DNA of 64,000 bases, taken from positions 59,735 to 123,734 of the forward strand of contig JASBRX010000031.1 in assembly GCA_030149245.1 (NCBI GenBank), given 5' to 3'. Shown here in pieces: positions 37,902-46,831 of the stretch (positions are counted from its first letter, which is position 1; every line of letters begins with the position of its first letter). Made by a program: the position numbers and the translations under genes. This stretch comes from Sphingomonas bacterium. Its GTDB lineage: Bacteria > Pseudomonadota > Alphaproteobacteria > Sphingomonadales > Sphingomonadaceae. The notes under the pieces are model-generated. The model ran no database searches, was not told the origin of the DNA, and saw nothing but the letters and a program-made list of their open reading frames with translations.

Positions 37902-39680
37902 TCAGGCCTCGGCTTCGCCCTGTCGCACCCGGCGGATGCGCGGCTCGCGTTCCAGGCCGGCGGCTTCCTTGATCGCTTTGCGCATTTCGTCGCGCTTTTC
38001 GTGGATCGATGCGATCACCGGGCCGACCGCGACGCCGAGGTCAACAAGGGCAGCTTCGGACAGCTGTAGCGAGCTTTCAAGCGTTTCCGGCACTGCGTCG
38101 GTCGCACCAGCCTTGTAGAGTTCGGCGGCGTGCGCGGCGTCGCGCGCGCGGGCGATGATCGGGATGTTCGGGACCCAGCTGCGTACCCGGCGGGTCAGGC
38201 GTACCGTCAAGACGGGATCGTCCATCGTCAGGATCAGCGCCTTGGCATGACCGAGGCGCAGGCGATCGACCAATTCGGCGCGGGCGACGTCGCCGAATAC
38301 AACGCTGTAACCCTCGCGCCGTGCCGCGGCGACGCCGTCAATATCAGCGTCGACCGCGACATAGGGCTTGTCATGCGCGCGCAGCATGTCGGCGACGGTG
38401 CGACCGACGCGGCCAAAGCCGATGATCACCGTACCGCCGGGCACGACCTCTTCGGCTGTTGCATCGCCGCGCACGCCGTCGCGTTCCTCGATCTTGCGCG
38501 ATGCAAAGCGACCCGCCTGGGCGAGAAGGGGGGTGATGGTCAGGCCGATCGCGGTAACGGTGGTCCAGAAGGCCGCCGTCGACGGCTGGATCAGGCCCGC
38601 CGCCGCGGCAACGCCCAGCACGATCAGCGTCGTCTCCGACGGGCTCGCCATCAGCACCCCGGCCTCTGCCGCCGTGCCGGTGCGCGCGCCCGACAGTTTG
38701 AGCAGCGCCGTGGTCACGCCGACCTTGATCGCCATCACCCCGATAATCGCGGCCAGCAGCAGCGCCCATTCCTGCATGATCATGCGCAGGTCGAGCCGCA
38801 TGCCGACGGTGATCAGGAACACGCCGAGCGCCAGCCCCTTGAACGGTGCGGTAATGACCTCAACCTCGCTGTGATAGTCGGTTTCGGCGATCAGCAGCCC
38901 GGCGAGCAGCGCGCCGACGATCGGCGACAGGCCGACCACGGTGGTGGCGAGGCTGGCGACGATCACCACCAGCAGGCTGGCGGCGAGGAACAGTTCGGGT
39001 GACTTTGTCCGCGCGGCCTGTGCAAACAGCCGGGGCAGGAAGAAGCGACCGCCAAGGAACAGCAGCGCGACGACCACACCGCCGCGCAGCAGCGTCATCA
39101 TGAAATCGCCAAGGCCAGCATCGCCCGCCGCCGGCGCCAGCGCGCCGAGCAGGAAGACGATCGGTACCAGCGCCAGATCCTCGAACAACAGCATCGCGAA
39201 TGCCGACTTGCCCACCGCACTGGTCGTTCCAGCAATCGGCAGCACCAGCGCAGTGGATGAGAGCGCCAGTGCCAGGCCGAGCCCGAGCGCGCCCGACCAG
39301 GGCTGGCCCATGACATAGAGACCGACCGCGATCAGCGTGGCAGCGCCGAGCAGTTCGGCCGCCCCGACGCCGAAGACGAGGCCGCGCATCGTCCATAAGC
39401 GCTTGAACGAAAGTTCGAGGCCGATCGAAAAGAGCAGCAGGATGATCCCGAACTCGGCAAAGGGCTCGATCGATTCCGGGTCGGAAATGGTGAAGTAGAA
39501 CAGCCAGGGAAACGCATCGACCAGCTGCCCCAAGCCCGCGGGCCCGACCAGCGCGCCGACCAGAATGAAACCGATCACCGGGCTGATGCGGAAGCGGGTA
39601 AAGGCCGGGATGACGATCCCCGCCGCGCCAAGGATCACCAGCGCGTCGCTGAACCCGTTATTGGAGAGGTCGAGAGCCAT
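37902..39680 (-). CDS. CPA2 family cation:proton antiporter with RCK domain (KefB/KefC-like)
   Basis: 592 residues. About 12-13 hydrophobic helices fill the first 380 residues (LGAAGIVIPAFTRF, ALGLGLALALSSTALVLPIA), followed by a cytoplasmic RCK_N domain with the Rossmann motif VIIGFGRVGRTVADML near residue 415. Such proteins exchange K+ or Na+ for protons and are gated by nucleotide or glutathione adducts. A charged C-terminal tail is present. No ancillary KefF/KefG gene is adjacent. Confidence 0.93.
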   Translation of the reverse strand: MALDLSNNGFSDALVILGAAGIVIPAFTRFRISPVIGFILVGALVGPAGLGQLVDAFPWLFYFTISDPESIEPFAEFGIILLLFSIGLELSFKRLWTMRGLVFGVGAAELLGAATLIAVGLYVMGQPWSGALGLGLALALSSTALVLPIAGTTSAVGKSAFAMLLFEDLALVPIVFLLGALAPAAGDAGLGDFMMTLLRGGVVVALLFLGGRFFLPRLFAQAARTKSPELFLAASLLVVIVASLATTVVGLSPIVGALLAGLLIAETDYHSEVEVITAPFKGLALGVFLITVGMRLDLRMIMQEWALLLAAIIGVMAIKVGVTTALLKLSGARTGTAAEAGVLMASPSETTLIVLGVAAAAGLIQPSTAAFWTTVTAIGLTITPLLAQAGRFASRKIEERDGVRGDATAEEVVPGGTVIIGFGRVGRTVADMLRAHDKPYVAVDADIDGVAAARREGYSVVFGDVARAELVDRLRLGHAKALILTMDDPVLTVRLTRRVRSWVPNIPIIARARDAAHAAELYKAGATDAVPETLESSLQLSEAALVDLGVAVGPVIASIHEKRDEMRKAIKEAAGLEREPRIRRVRQGEAEA

Positions 39681-39838
39681 GGTGGCACCCTAACCGGGCA
39701 CAGCGACGCTTGTCATGTCGGCCGCAGCGTTCGCGCGAAATAAATCATGGCGAAGAATTCAATTTTGCCCTGATAGTAGCGTGATGCGAGACGTGGGATC
39801 GAGCCGATCGCTGCACGTTCGCCGGTTCGGGAGCGCGC

Positions 39839-40300
39839 GTGATCCAAACTCATTTCTGGGTTCGCCCAATCGCATTGTGGGCGATGGCCGTTGCCTTGGC
39901 GGCCGGAATCTTCGTGCTGACCGCCTATAGCGGCTATCTCGCAGCATCGCGCGGACAGGCAGAAGAAACGCTGGCAGTTCTGCAATCGATGCTCCGCAGT
40001 CTCCCGATTTGGGGAGCGGCATGGGCCGGCTTCGTGGCGCTGTATCTGGTCGGATACCGCGGCGGCGCAAGATTGCTGCCCTTGTTCGGCAAAGGATGGC
40101 GCGGGGTGCTCCTTTCAGGTGTCGCCTTCGCCGGAAGCATCGCTAGCCTCTGGATGATCACGCAGATTCCCTATCGTGATCCCGCGCATATCCCATTCAT
40201 TGGATATTGGCTGGCTTTCGCGATCTATTTCCAGGCGCTTCGCGCGGCGGCGGTAGCGCGCGCTCAGCCGCAACAGGGAATCGAGCGCCTTTTTGAATAG
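39839..40300 (+). CDS. Hypothetical membrane protein
   Basis: 153 residues with four hydrophobic segments: PIALWAMAVALAAGIFVLTA, WGAAWAGFVALYLVGY, GVLLSGVAFAGSIASLWMI and FIGYWLAFAIYFQALRA. No named domain is recognised. It starts with GTG at 39839, preceded by CGGGAG at suitable spacing. It converges on icd, with the two sharing a strong hairpin. Confidence 0.7.
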   Translation: MIQTHFWVRPIALWAMAVALAAGIFVLTAYSGYLAASRGQAEETLAVLQSMLRSLPIWGAAWAGFVALYLVGYRGGARLLPLFGKGWRGVLLSGVAFAGSIASLWMITQIPYRDPAHIPFIGYWLAFAIYFQALRAAAVARAQPQQGIERLFE

Positions 40301-40350
40301 GATCGCGCGACGCAGCTCTTCAGGCGCGTTCATGGTTGGTAGATATGAAC

Positions 40351-40387
40351 GAAAAGGGCCGCGTCCCGTACGGAACGCGGCCCTTTC
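40351..40387. terminator. Bidirectional hairpin between the membrane protein and icd
   Basis: GAAAAGGGCCGCGTCCCGT and ACGGAACGCGGCCCTTTC form a 17-bp stem with one mismatch, flanked by A/T runs on both sides. It fits as a terminator for icd (minus strand) and for the convergent plus-strand gene. Confidence 0.8.
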
Positions 40388-40408
40388 GGTCGCCGATGGC
40401 AGCGAGAC

Positions 40409-41632
40409 TTACGCCCAGCTGGCCATTTCGGTTTCGAGGTTCTGGCGGATCGCCTCGAAGAACTGCTCGGTGGTCATCCAGGGCTGGTCCGGACCGATCA
40501 GCAGCGCGAGATCCTTGGTCATCTTGCCGCTTTCGACGGTCTGGATGCACACGCGCTCCAGCGTTTCGGCGAACTTGGTCACTTCCGGCGTGTCGTCGAA
40601 CTTGCCGCGGAACTTGAGGCCGCCGGTCCAGGCAAAGATCGACGCAATCGGGTTGGTCGAGGTCGCCTTGCCCTGCTGGTGCTGGCGATAGTGGCGGGTG
40701 ACGGTGCCGTGCGCCGCCTCCGCTTCGACCGTCTTGCCGTCGGGCGAGAGCAGGACCGAGGTCATGAGACCCAGCGAACCGAAGCCCTGCGCGACCTGAT
40801 CCGACTGGACGTCGCCGTCATAATTCTTGCACGCCCACACGAACTCGCCGCTCCACTTGAGCGCGCTGGCGACCATGTCGTCGATCAGGCGGTGCTCATA
40901 GACGATGCCGGCGTCCTTGAACTTCGCGTCGAAGCCTTCGGTCTCGAACACTTCCTGGAACAGATCCTTGAAGCGGCCGTCATAGGCCTTGAGGATCGTG
41001 TTCTTGGTCGACAAATACACCGGCCAGCCGAGGTTGAGGCCGTAGTTGAACGATGCGCGCGCAAAATCGCGGATCGAATCGTCGAGATTGTACATCGCCA
41101 TCGCGACGCCCGAACCGGGGAAGTTGAACACTTCGCGGTCGATGATCTGGCCATCCGCGCCTTCGAACACCAGGCGCAGCTTGCCCGCACCCGGCACCTT
41201 GAAGTCGGTTGCGCGATACTGGTCGCCGAATGCGTGACGGCCGACGACGATCGGCTTGGTCCAGCCCGGGATCAGGCGCGGAACGTTGCTGATCACGATC
41301 GGTTCGCGGAACACCACGCCGCCCAGGATGTTGCGGATGGTGCCGTTGGGCGACTTCCACATTTCCTTGAGGTTGAATTCCTCGACGCGCTGCTCGTCCG
41401 GGGTGATCGTCGCGCACTTCACGCCGACGCCATATTCCTTGATCGCGTTGGCGGCATCGACCGTGATCTGGTCGTTGGTCTCGTCGCGCTTTTCGACGCT
41501 GAGGTCGTAATATTTGAGGTCGATGTCGAGGTACGGCTTGATCAGGCGCTCACGGATCCATTCCCAGATGATCCGCGTCATTTCGTCGCCGTCGATTTCG
41601 ACGACCGGGTTTTTGACCTTGATCTTCGCCAT
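40409..41632 (-). CDS. icd: NADP-dependent isocitrate dehydrogenase
   Basis: TCA-cycle oxidative decarboxylation of isocitrate to 2-oxoglutarate. 407 residues of the eukaryotic-like homodimeric type: [31 protein letters not shown] with the substrate serine, and the [14 protein letters not shown] site. The ATG at 41632 is chosen; a longer in-frame extension upstream would translate the palindromic repeat at 41741-41802 and is rejected. It is transcribed away from psd. Confidence 0.97.
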   Translation of the reverse strand: MAKIKVKNPVVEIDGDEMTRIIWEWIRERLIKPYLDIDLKYYDLSVEKRDETNDQITVDAANAIKEYGVGVKCATITPDEQRVEEFNLKEMWKSPNGTIRNILGGVVFREPIVISNVPRLIPGWTKPIVVGRHAFGDQYRATDFKVPGAGKLRLVFEGADGQIIDREVFNFPGSGVAMAMYNLDDSIRDFARASFNYGLNLGWPVYLSTKNTILKAYDGRFKDLFQEVFETEGFDAKFKDAGIVYEHRLIDDMVASALKWSGEFVWACKNYDGDVQSDQVAQGFGSLGLMTSVLLSPDGKTVEAEAAHGTVTRHYRQHQQGKATSTNPIASIFAWTGGLKFRGKFDDTPEVTKFAETLERVCIQTVESGKMTKDLALLIGPDQPWMTTEQFFEAIRQNLETEMASWA

Positions 41633-41740
41633 GCTCGCTTTCCTGTTTATATCCGGGAGGAAGGGTTTGGCGGTGCGTCTAGGAGCAAGCGCGCGCGCGA
41701 TCAAGCGGGGGAGGGGGCGCTCGGACGGAAAGACTAACGG

Positions 41741-41802
41741 CCGTTTGCCCTGAGCTTGTCGAAGGGCGGTCTGCGGCCCTTCGACAAGCTCAGGGCAAAC
41801 GG
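41741..41802. repeat. Perfect 27-bp palindrome (GAGCTTGTCGAAG family)
   Basis: The arms at 41741-41767 and 41776-41802 are exact reverse complements (core CTGAGCTTGTCGAAGGGC) with an 8-nt loop. It carries the same core as the repeat at 1884-1969, in the shared 5' region of icd and psd. Confidence 0.88.
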
Positions 41803-41860
41803 AGCGGAGCCGCGCCACACAGGATTGTGTTGCGGGGATGGCACAGCTAGACCCCAGCCC

Positions 41861-42592
41861 ATGTCCTCACTCGATACCCCGCCCGTCGTCACCAATACCG
41901 TCAAGTGGCGCTTCCCCTCGGTCCATCCCGAGGGTCGCAAATATGTGCTGATCTCTGCGGCGATCACGATCCTGTTCCTTTTCGCGATCTGGGATGAGCT
42001 CGGCTTTGCGCTGATCGGCCTGACGATCTGGGTCGCCGCCTTCTTCCGCGATCCGATCCGCGTGACGCCGCAGGGGGAGGGGATGATCATCTCGCCCGCC
42101 GATGGCCTGGTGACGATGATCGAGCGCGTGCCGGTGCCGCGCGAGATTGCCGGGCCGGAAGGATTGAACGAAGCGACGCGGGTGCGCGTTTCGATCTTCA
42201 TGTCCGTGTTCGACGTCCATATCAACCGCACCCCGATGGCCGGCACGATCCGCCAGGTCGTCTATATTGCGGGCAAATTCCTCAATGCCGACCTCGACAA
42301 GGCGAGCGAGGAAAATGAGCGGCAGCATTTCGTGATGGAAACCCATGACGGCACCCGCGTCGGGTTCACGCAGATCGCCGGCCTCGTCGCGCGCCGCATC
42401 GTGACCTTCGTCAAGCCCGGTGACATCGTCGCGGCGGGCCAGCGCTTTGGCCTGATCCGCTTCGGCAGCCGCGTCGACGTGTTCCTGCCCGATGAGTATG
42501 CGCCGCAAGTGGCGCTGGGCCAGCGCTGCCTGGCGGGTGAGACCATCGTCGGCCTGAAGGGTGGCGCGCCGGCCCAGGGCGTGGCGCAATGA
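41861..42592 (+). CDS. psd: Phosphatidylserine decarboxylase
   Basis: Converts phosphatidylserine to phosphatidylethanolamine at the inner membrane. 243 residues, the short alphaproteobacterial type. One hydrophobic segment ([16 protein letters not shown]), a central [13 protein letters not shown] and [11 protein letters not shown], and the C-terminal [11 protein letters not shown], where the serine in FGS becomes the pyruvoyl group after self-cleavage. The start at 41861 is the ATG after the repeat. Its stop overlaps the pssA ATG (ATGA), so synthase and decarboxylase are coupled. Confidence 0.95.
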   Translation: MSSLDTPPVVTNTVKWRFPSVHPEGRKYVLISAAITILFLFAIWDELGFALIGLTIWVAAFFRDPIRVTPQGEGMIISPADGLVTMIERVPVPREIAGPEGLNEATRVRVSIFMSVFDVHINRTPMAGTIRQVVYIAGKFLNADLDKASEENERQHFVMETHDGTRVGFTQIAGLVARRIVTFVKPGDIVAAGQRFGLIRFGSRVDVFLPDEYAPQVALGQRCLAGETIVGLKGGAPAQGVAQ

Positions 42593-43389
42593 GTCTGCGC
42601 CCGCGTCGCCAGTTGCGCGGCCTTCCGCTGCGCGCGGTGGCGCCGAATGCGGTGACGGCGCTGGCGTTGTGCGCGGGTTTGACCGGCATCCGCTTCGCCA
42701 TTGGCGAGGAGTGGGAGCGCGCGGTGCTGATGGTGATGCTCGCCGGTGCGCTCGACGGCATCGACGGGCAGGTGGCGCGCATGGTCCGCGCCGAAAGCCG
42801 TTTCGGTGCGGAACTCGACAGCCTGTCCGACGCGATTTCGTTTGGCGTTGCTCCCGCATTGATCCTCTATCTCTGGTCCTTGATGGCCGTGCCCAAGCTG
42901 GGCTGGATCGTTGCGCTGCTCTACGCCGTGTTCTGCGCGCTTCGCCTTGCCCGCTTCAATTCGCAGCTCGACAATGATGCCCAGCCGCGCAAGCTGGCGG
43001 GGTTCCTCACCGGGATTCCGGCACCTGCGGGGGCGGCCCTTGCGATGTTGCCCATCTATGTCTGGCTGTGGAGCGGGGAGGAGATCATGCGATCGCCCTG
43101 GATCGTCACGCCCTGGGTCGCATTCACCGGTCTGCTGATGGTGTCGAGCGTGGCGACCTATTCGTGGAAGTCGCTGCGCCTGCGTCGTCATGTGCGGTTC
43201 GAGGCGCTGGTGTTCGTCGTGGTCCTTGCCGCCGCACTGGTCACTGCACCGTGGCAGACGCTGACGGCCATCTGCCTCGGCTATCTCGCGACGCTGCCGT
43301 TCAGCGCGCGCGCCTATCGCCGGACGATGCCGATCACGCCGCCGCGCGAAGCGGGGCCGAAGCCCGGCGCGGAGCCGCCCGCGGCGTAA
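42589..43389 (+). CDS. pssA: CDP-diacylglycerol-serine O-phosphatidyltransferase
   Basis: Makes phosphatidylserine from CDP-diacylglycerol and serine, upstream of Psd. 266 residues, several membrane helices. Seen: the CDP-alcohol phosphotransferase signature [18 protein letters not shown] then AELDSLSD, with the metal-binding aspartates. The C-terminal hydrophilic tail (residues from about 245) is proline/alanine-rich and overlaps an antisense small gene. Coupled to psd by ATGA. Confidence 0.95.
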   Translation: MSLRPRRQLRGLPLRAVAPNAVTALALCAGLTGIRFAIGEEWERAVLMVMLAGALDGIDGQVARMVRAESRFGAELDSLSDAISFGVAPALILYLWSLMAVPKLGWIVALLYAVFCALRLARFNSQLDNDAQPRKLAGFLTGIPAPAGAALAMLPIYVWLWSGEEIMRSPWIVTPWVAFTGLLMVSSVATYSWKSLRLRRHVRFEALVFVVVLAAALVTAPWQTLTAICLGYLATLPFSARAYRRTMPITPPREAGPKPGAEPPAA

Positions 43390-43552
43390 CGCGGACCCGC
43401 GCCGCATGAACCGGCGCGAGGGCAGGCAACGGCGCACCCGTGATCAGCGACCGCATATAGTCGATCCGCGGCGCAATCGTGACGAACATCGCCCAGAGCG
43501 ACGCGGCGAGGGCGGTGGAGAAGAGCAGCGCGGCAAGAACAGCAACCATCAT
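43334..43552 (-). CDS. Small membrane protein, antisense to the pssA 3' end
   Basis: 72 residues. One N-terminal membrane helix (MVAVLAALLFSTALAASLWAMF), a short TIAPRIDYMRSLITGAP segment and a basic, proline/alanine-rich tail ([12 protein letters not shown]). A strong ribosome-binding site, GGGAGG, sits just before the paired ATGATG start, supporting a real gene. Its 3' 56 nt overlap the pssA 3' end tail to tail. I recall similar short proteins in sphingomonads, without function. A LexA-like box lies about 95 nt upstream. Confidence 0.62.
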   Translation of the reverse strand: MMVAVLAALLFSTALAASLWAMFVTIAPRIDYMRSLITGAPLPALAPVHAARVRVTPRAAPRRASAPLRAAA

Positions 43553-43646
43553 GGCCTCCCGGATCCTTATAAGCGACTGGAATCCTTATGATTCGTGACG
43601 CTCCGTGACGGGCAAAGGTTCCTTGTCCGCCTGTTGAACTCTTTAT

Positions 43647-43661
43647 GTTCCGTTAACGTTC
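43647..43661. promoter_or_regulatory. LexA-like box between the small membrane protein and rpsB
   Basis: GTTC-CGTTAAC-GTTC is an exact GTTC-N7-GTTC match. It lies 95 nt upstream of the minus-strand small gene and 168 nt upstream of rpsB, overlapping possible promoter elements. About two such matches are expected by chance in 64 kb, so this is only a candidate. Confidence 0.35.
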
Positions 43662-43828
43662 CATCTGTCAAGCGCGTAATTCCGCTTTTGTTCTCTTGCG
43701 CAATCCCGCATTCTCGACTAAGCGCGCCACCTTCAACCCCGCATGGGAAGCAACATAACCCGGTGCTGCGGGCCTTTCGGCTCACGGTCACTCGCTTCCC
43801 AGAGGCTCAACCGGAAGGAGTTATCCCT

Positions 43829-44671
43829 ATGGCGGCACCTGTCGTCTCCATGCAGCAGCTGCTCGAATCGGGCGCGCACTTCGGTCACCAGACCCACCGC
43901 TGGAACCCGAAGATGAAGCCGTATATTTTCGGCGACCGTAACGGCGTTCACATCATCGACCTGTCGCAGACCGTGCCGCTGTTCGCGCGCGCGCTGGACT
44001 TCATCAGCTCGACCGTCGCCGGCGGCGGCAAGGTGCTATTCGTCGGCACCAAGCGTCAGGCGCAGGAAGCGATTGCCGAGGCAGCGCGCAAGTCGAACCA
44101 GCATTTCGTCAACCATCGCTGGCTGGGCGGCATGCTCACCAACTGGAAGACCATCAGCAATTCGATCAAGCGCCTCAAGACGCTGGAAGAGCAGCTGTCG
44201 GGCGACACGCACGGCCTGACCAAGAAGGAAGTGCTGAACCTGACCCGCGAAAAGGACAAGCTCGAGCTGTCGCTCGGCGGCATCCGCGACATGGGCGGCG
44301 TTCCTGACATCATGTTCGTGATCGACGCGAACAAGGAAGAGCTGGCGATCAAGGAAGCCAACACGCTGGGCATCCCGGTCGTCGCGATCCTCGATTCGAA
44401 CGTCTCGCCCGACGGCATCGCATTCCCGGTTCCGGCGAATGACGACGCCAGTCGCGCGATCCGCCTGTACTGCGAAGCCGTCGCCATCGCGGCGACCCGC
44501 GGCAACAACCAGGCGCAGATGAGCAGTGGCGATTTCGGTGCAGCCGAAGTGCCTCCGGTCGAAGCCGCGCTGGCCGAGCCGGCCCCGGCCGTCGAAGCCG
44601 AGCCGGAAGCTCCGGCCGCAGCGACCGACCCGGAAACCGCAGCTGAGGGCGAGCGCCAGATCGACGCGTAA
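43829..44671 (+). CDS. rpsB: 30S ribosomal protein S2
   Basis: Small-subunit protein S2. 280 residues: the core [43 protein letters not shown] and the [10 protein letters not shown] segment, followed by a non-conserved Ala/Glu/Pro-rich tail (about residues 238-280) common in alphaproteobacteria. The ATG at 43829 follows GGAAGGAG by 8 nt. It opens the rpsB-tsf-pyrH-frr locus. The 276-nt leader upstream holds a LexA-like box and possible hairpins. Confidence 0.98.
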   Translation: MAAPVVSMQQLLESGAHFGHQTHRWNPKMKPYIFGDRNGVHIIDLSQTVPLFARALDFISSTVAGGGKVLFVGTKRQAQEAIAEAARKSNQHFVNHRWLGGMLTNWKTISNSIKRLKTLEEQLSGDTHGLTKKEVLNLTREKDKLELSLGGIRDMGGVPDIMFVIDANKEELAIKEANTLGIPVVAILDSNVSPDGIAFPVPANDDASRAIRLYCEAVAIAATRGNNQAQMSSGDFGAAEVPPVEAALAEPAPAVEAEPEAPAAATDPETAAEGERQIDA

Positions 44672-44697
44672 GCGCTCTGGTCATCGAACCGTAATGG

Positions 44698-44731
44698 GGG
44701 CGGGGCAGGGCGTTTGAGCTTTGTCCCGCCC
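44698..44731 (+). terminator. Hairpin between rpsB and tsf
   Basis: GGGCGGGGCA and TGTCCCGCCC form a 10-bp stem with one mismatch. There is no clear T-run, so it may be a partial terminator or attenuator lowering tsf relative to rpsB. Confidence 0.35.
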
Positions 44732-44774
44732 GCACCATATTTGAAGCGAACCGCTTAACTTGAGGAACAAGAAC

Positions 44775-45710
44775 ATGGCCGAGATCACTGCAGCAGCCGT
44801 CAAGGAACTGCGCGAGAAGAGCGGCGCCGGCATGATGGACTGCAAGAAGGCGCTGACCGAGACCAATGGCGACATCGAAGCGGCCAGCGACTGGCTGCGT
44901 TCGAAGGGCCTGGCCGCGGCCGCCAAGAAGTCCAGCCGCACCGCCGCTGAAGGCCTGGTCGGCGTTGCCGTCGCGGGCACCAAGGGCGTGGCCGTCGAGG
45001 TCAACTCGCAGACCGACTTCGTCGCGAAGAACGAGATTTTCCAGGGCTTCGTCCGCGAAGTGACCGGCGTTGCGCTGGAGCAGGGCATCGATGACGTCGA
45101 GGCGCTGAAGGCGCAGGCGATCACCGGTGGCACCATCGACGAAGTGCTGGTGGCCAACATCGCCACGATCGGCGAGAATCAGGTGCTGCGTCGCGCGAAG
45201 AAGGTCGAAGTGACCAACGGCGCGGTGATCCCGTATGTCCACAACGCCGCGGCTCCGGGCCTGGGCAAGATCGGCGTGCTCGTCGCGCTCGAATCGGACG
45301 CGGGCGTCGACGTGCTCGAGCCGCTGGGCAAGCAGATCGCGATGCACATCGCCGCGGCCTTCCCGCTGGCGCTGTCGATCGAAGACCTCGACCCCTAGGT
45401 CGTCGAGCGTGAAGCCGCGATCCTGCGCGAAAAGAACGCCGACAAGATCGTCGGCAAGTCGGAAGAGGTCGCCGCCAAGATCCTCAACGGCCCGGTCGAG
45501 AAGTTCAAGAAGGAGAACGCGCTGCTCACCCAGGCGTTCGTCATGGACGGCAAGACCCCGGTCGGCGACGTGATCGCCCAGGCGGCCAAGGATGCAGGCG
45601 CGTCGATCAAGCTGGTCGACTATGTCCGCTTCCAGCTCGGCGAAGGCATCGAGAAGGAAGAGAGCGACTTCGCCGCGGAAGTCGCGGCGACGGCGGCTGC
45701 GGCCGGCTGA
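44775..45710 (+). pseudogene. tsf: Elongation factor Ts, interrupted by an in-frame TAG
   Basis: EF-Ts recycles EF-Tu-GDP. The frame begins [20 protein letters not shown] and contains the EF-Tu-contact motif SQTDFVAKN near residue 79. At codon 208 (45396-45398) the frame reads GAC CCC TAG GTC GTC GAG. After the TAG the same frame continues without shift for 104 codons with clear EF-Ts sequence ([48 protein letters not shown]) to a TGA at 45710. E. coli has Glu at the matching place (EVVEKE), so GAG to TAG would explain it. Truncation at 207 aa would remove part of the core and the C-terminal module. No in-frame restart is near. A base error, a real mutation or readthrough are the options. Confidence 0.85.
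45396..45398 (+). other. In-frame amber codon inside tsf
   Basis: TAG at codon 208 of an otherwise intact EF-Ts frame; no insertion or deletion is needed to continue. Other genes here (DUF1206, cckA, DUF885, ccmI) end normally at TAG, so TAG is an ordinary stop in this genome. Confidence 0.95.
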
Positions 45711-45734
45711 TCGTTCGAACCTGACGGAACAAGG

Positions 45735-45773
45735 AGGGCGCGGCCAGCGATGGCCGCGCCCTTTTTGTTTTTT
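45735..45773 (+). terminator. Rho-independent terminator after tsf
   Basis: AGGGCGCGGCC-AGCGAT-GGCCGCGCCCT is a perfect 11-bp stem followed by TTTTGTTTTTT. It should separate rpsB-tsf from the HEPN-like gene and pyrH. Confidence 0.93.
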
Positions 45774-45842
45774 AGGTTCAAGGTGAAATGGTGAGCGACC
45801 AGCAGGTGTTACTTTCGAGGGGTAGAAAACGGCAGCTGTCCG

Positions 45843-45872
45843 TTGGACATATCAAGAACGATCACCTAACGT
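45843..45872 (+). promoter_or_regulatory. Candidate promoter for the HEPN-like gene
   Basis: TTGGAC (45843-45848), an 18-nt spacer and TAACGT (45867-45872) sit 9 nt before the ATG. No ribosome-binding site is visible, so a leaderless mRNA starting at the ATG is possible. Weak pattern match only. Confidence 0.3.
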
Positions 45873-45881
45873 ACCTTCGCT

Positions 45882-46715
45882 ATGAGCGAAAACGCAATTG
45901 AGCGCCGCTTGCATTTTGACCTAAGCGGGATGCAACAGCGCGCCCATCGCGGAGTGCGCCGCGCTGCTGCGTTCCTTGGCCTTTCTGAGCGGTTCATGGA
46001 GGGCGAGATTCCGCGATCGCTCACCTTAGGTAAGGTCATCAAGCGCGCTTTCTTGCCGGACCCCATCCCCGATGATATGGTTCCCGACCTCAAAGAGGCG
46101 TGGCAGGCGTGGATTATAGGGAATGCGCTGCGGGAGCTCGACCAGTTCTTAAGTTTATTCCTCGACGAAGCATTCGACATGACCGAGATGGCGAAGATAG
46201 TGGTTGGTGAGTATCCTGCTCACCACACTTGGCGTCGCATTGATCGGGATACGAATGTGGCCAAGAAACACCGGCGCGTTATGCTTGCCGCCAACCGATA
46301 CATCAGACCTCATGACGAGGATAACGATTGTTTGGTTTCGCTGAGTCATGCCCGGAACTGTCTTTCCCATGAACTTGGGCATGTCACGGTGAAACGGGCG
46401 ACGGACGGTGCGTTGACGGTGAAATGGCTCGGCTTCCGAACGGTCATTAAGCAAGGCGAAAAAGAGGTCATATTCGAGAACTTGGAAGCGCCTTACCAGC
46501 TTGATCCCGATGGTCCAGACGGGCGCGTCTACGTGGATGTCGTTATCACCGAGCGTGCATTCGCGCTTGGTGACCACATCCGATTCACGCCCGACGACCT
46601 GTTGGGTATTTGTCTGTTCTACAACATCGTAATCGATCGCGTATCGGGTGCCATTGCAGAATATGCCGAGGAATGCGGCGTGCCGTTCAAAAAGCCAGAG
46701 TCGTCAGCGGCCTAA
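45882..46715 (+). CDS. HEPN-like domain protein (putative ribonuclease), accessory
   Basis: 277 residues; no named family recognised. The region from about 70 to 170 is helical and carries the motif ARNCLSHELGHV, where Arg158-X4-His163 matches the RX4-6H active site of HEPN RNases (as in many RNA-cleaving toxins and defence proteins). A conserved-looking helix AWQAWIIGNALRELDQFL precedes it, and a beta-rich C-terminal part (VKWLGFRTVIKQGEKEVIFE) follows. Three TTA leucine codons (46026, 46149, 46155) and less GC-rich codon use differ from neighbours and suggest acquisition. No MNT antitoxin or other partner gene is adjacent. It sits between tsf and pyrH, which are usually neighbours. Confidence 0.75.
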   Translation: MSENAIERRLHFDLSGMQQRAHRGVRRAAAFLGLSERFMEGEIPRSLTLGKVIKRAFLPDPIPDDMVPDLKEAWQAWIIGNALRELDQFLSLFLDEAFDMTEMAKIVVGEYPAHHTWRRIDRDTNVAKKHRRVMLAANRYIRPHDEDNDCLVSLSHARNCLSHELGHVTVKRATDGALTVKWLGFRTVIKQGEKEVIFENLEAPYQLDPDGPDGRVYVDVVITERAFALGDHIRFTPDDLLGICLFYNIVIDRVSGAIAEYAEECGVPFKKPESSAA

Positions 46716-46831
46716 AGTGGATGTCGCCGTTGGCGCATAGCGCTGCTCTTCTAAGTTTCCCCGCTTGTCCCGGCCCCGTGCCACGCCTAAGGTCCGCGCC
46801 GCTCCCAACCCCCGACAGACATTAGGGCCAG

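Noticed and set aside
41633..41818. N-terminal extension of icd
   Set aside because: It would translate the palindromic repeat; family homology starts at the ATG at 41632.
44775..45710. Genome-wide amber recoding to explain the tsf TAG
   Set aside because: DUF1206, cckA, DUF885 and ccmI all end at TAG at their normal lengths, so TAG works as a stop here.
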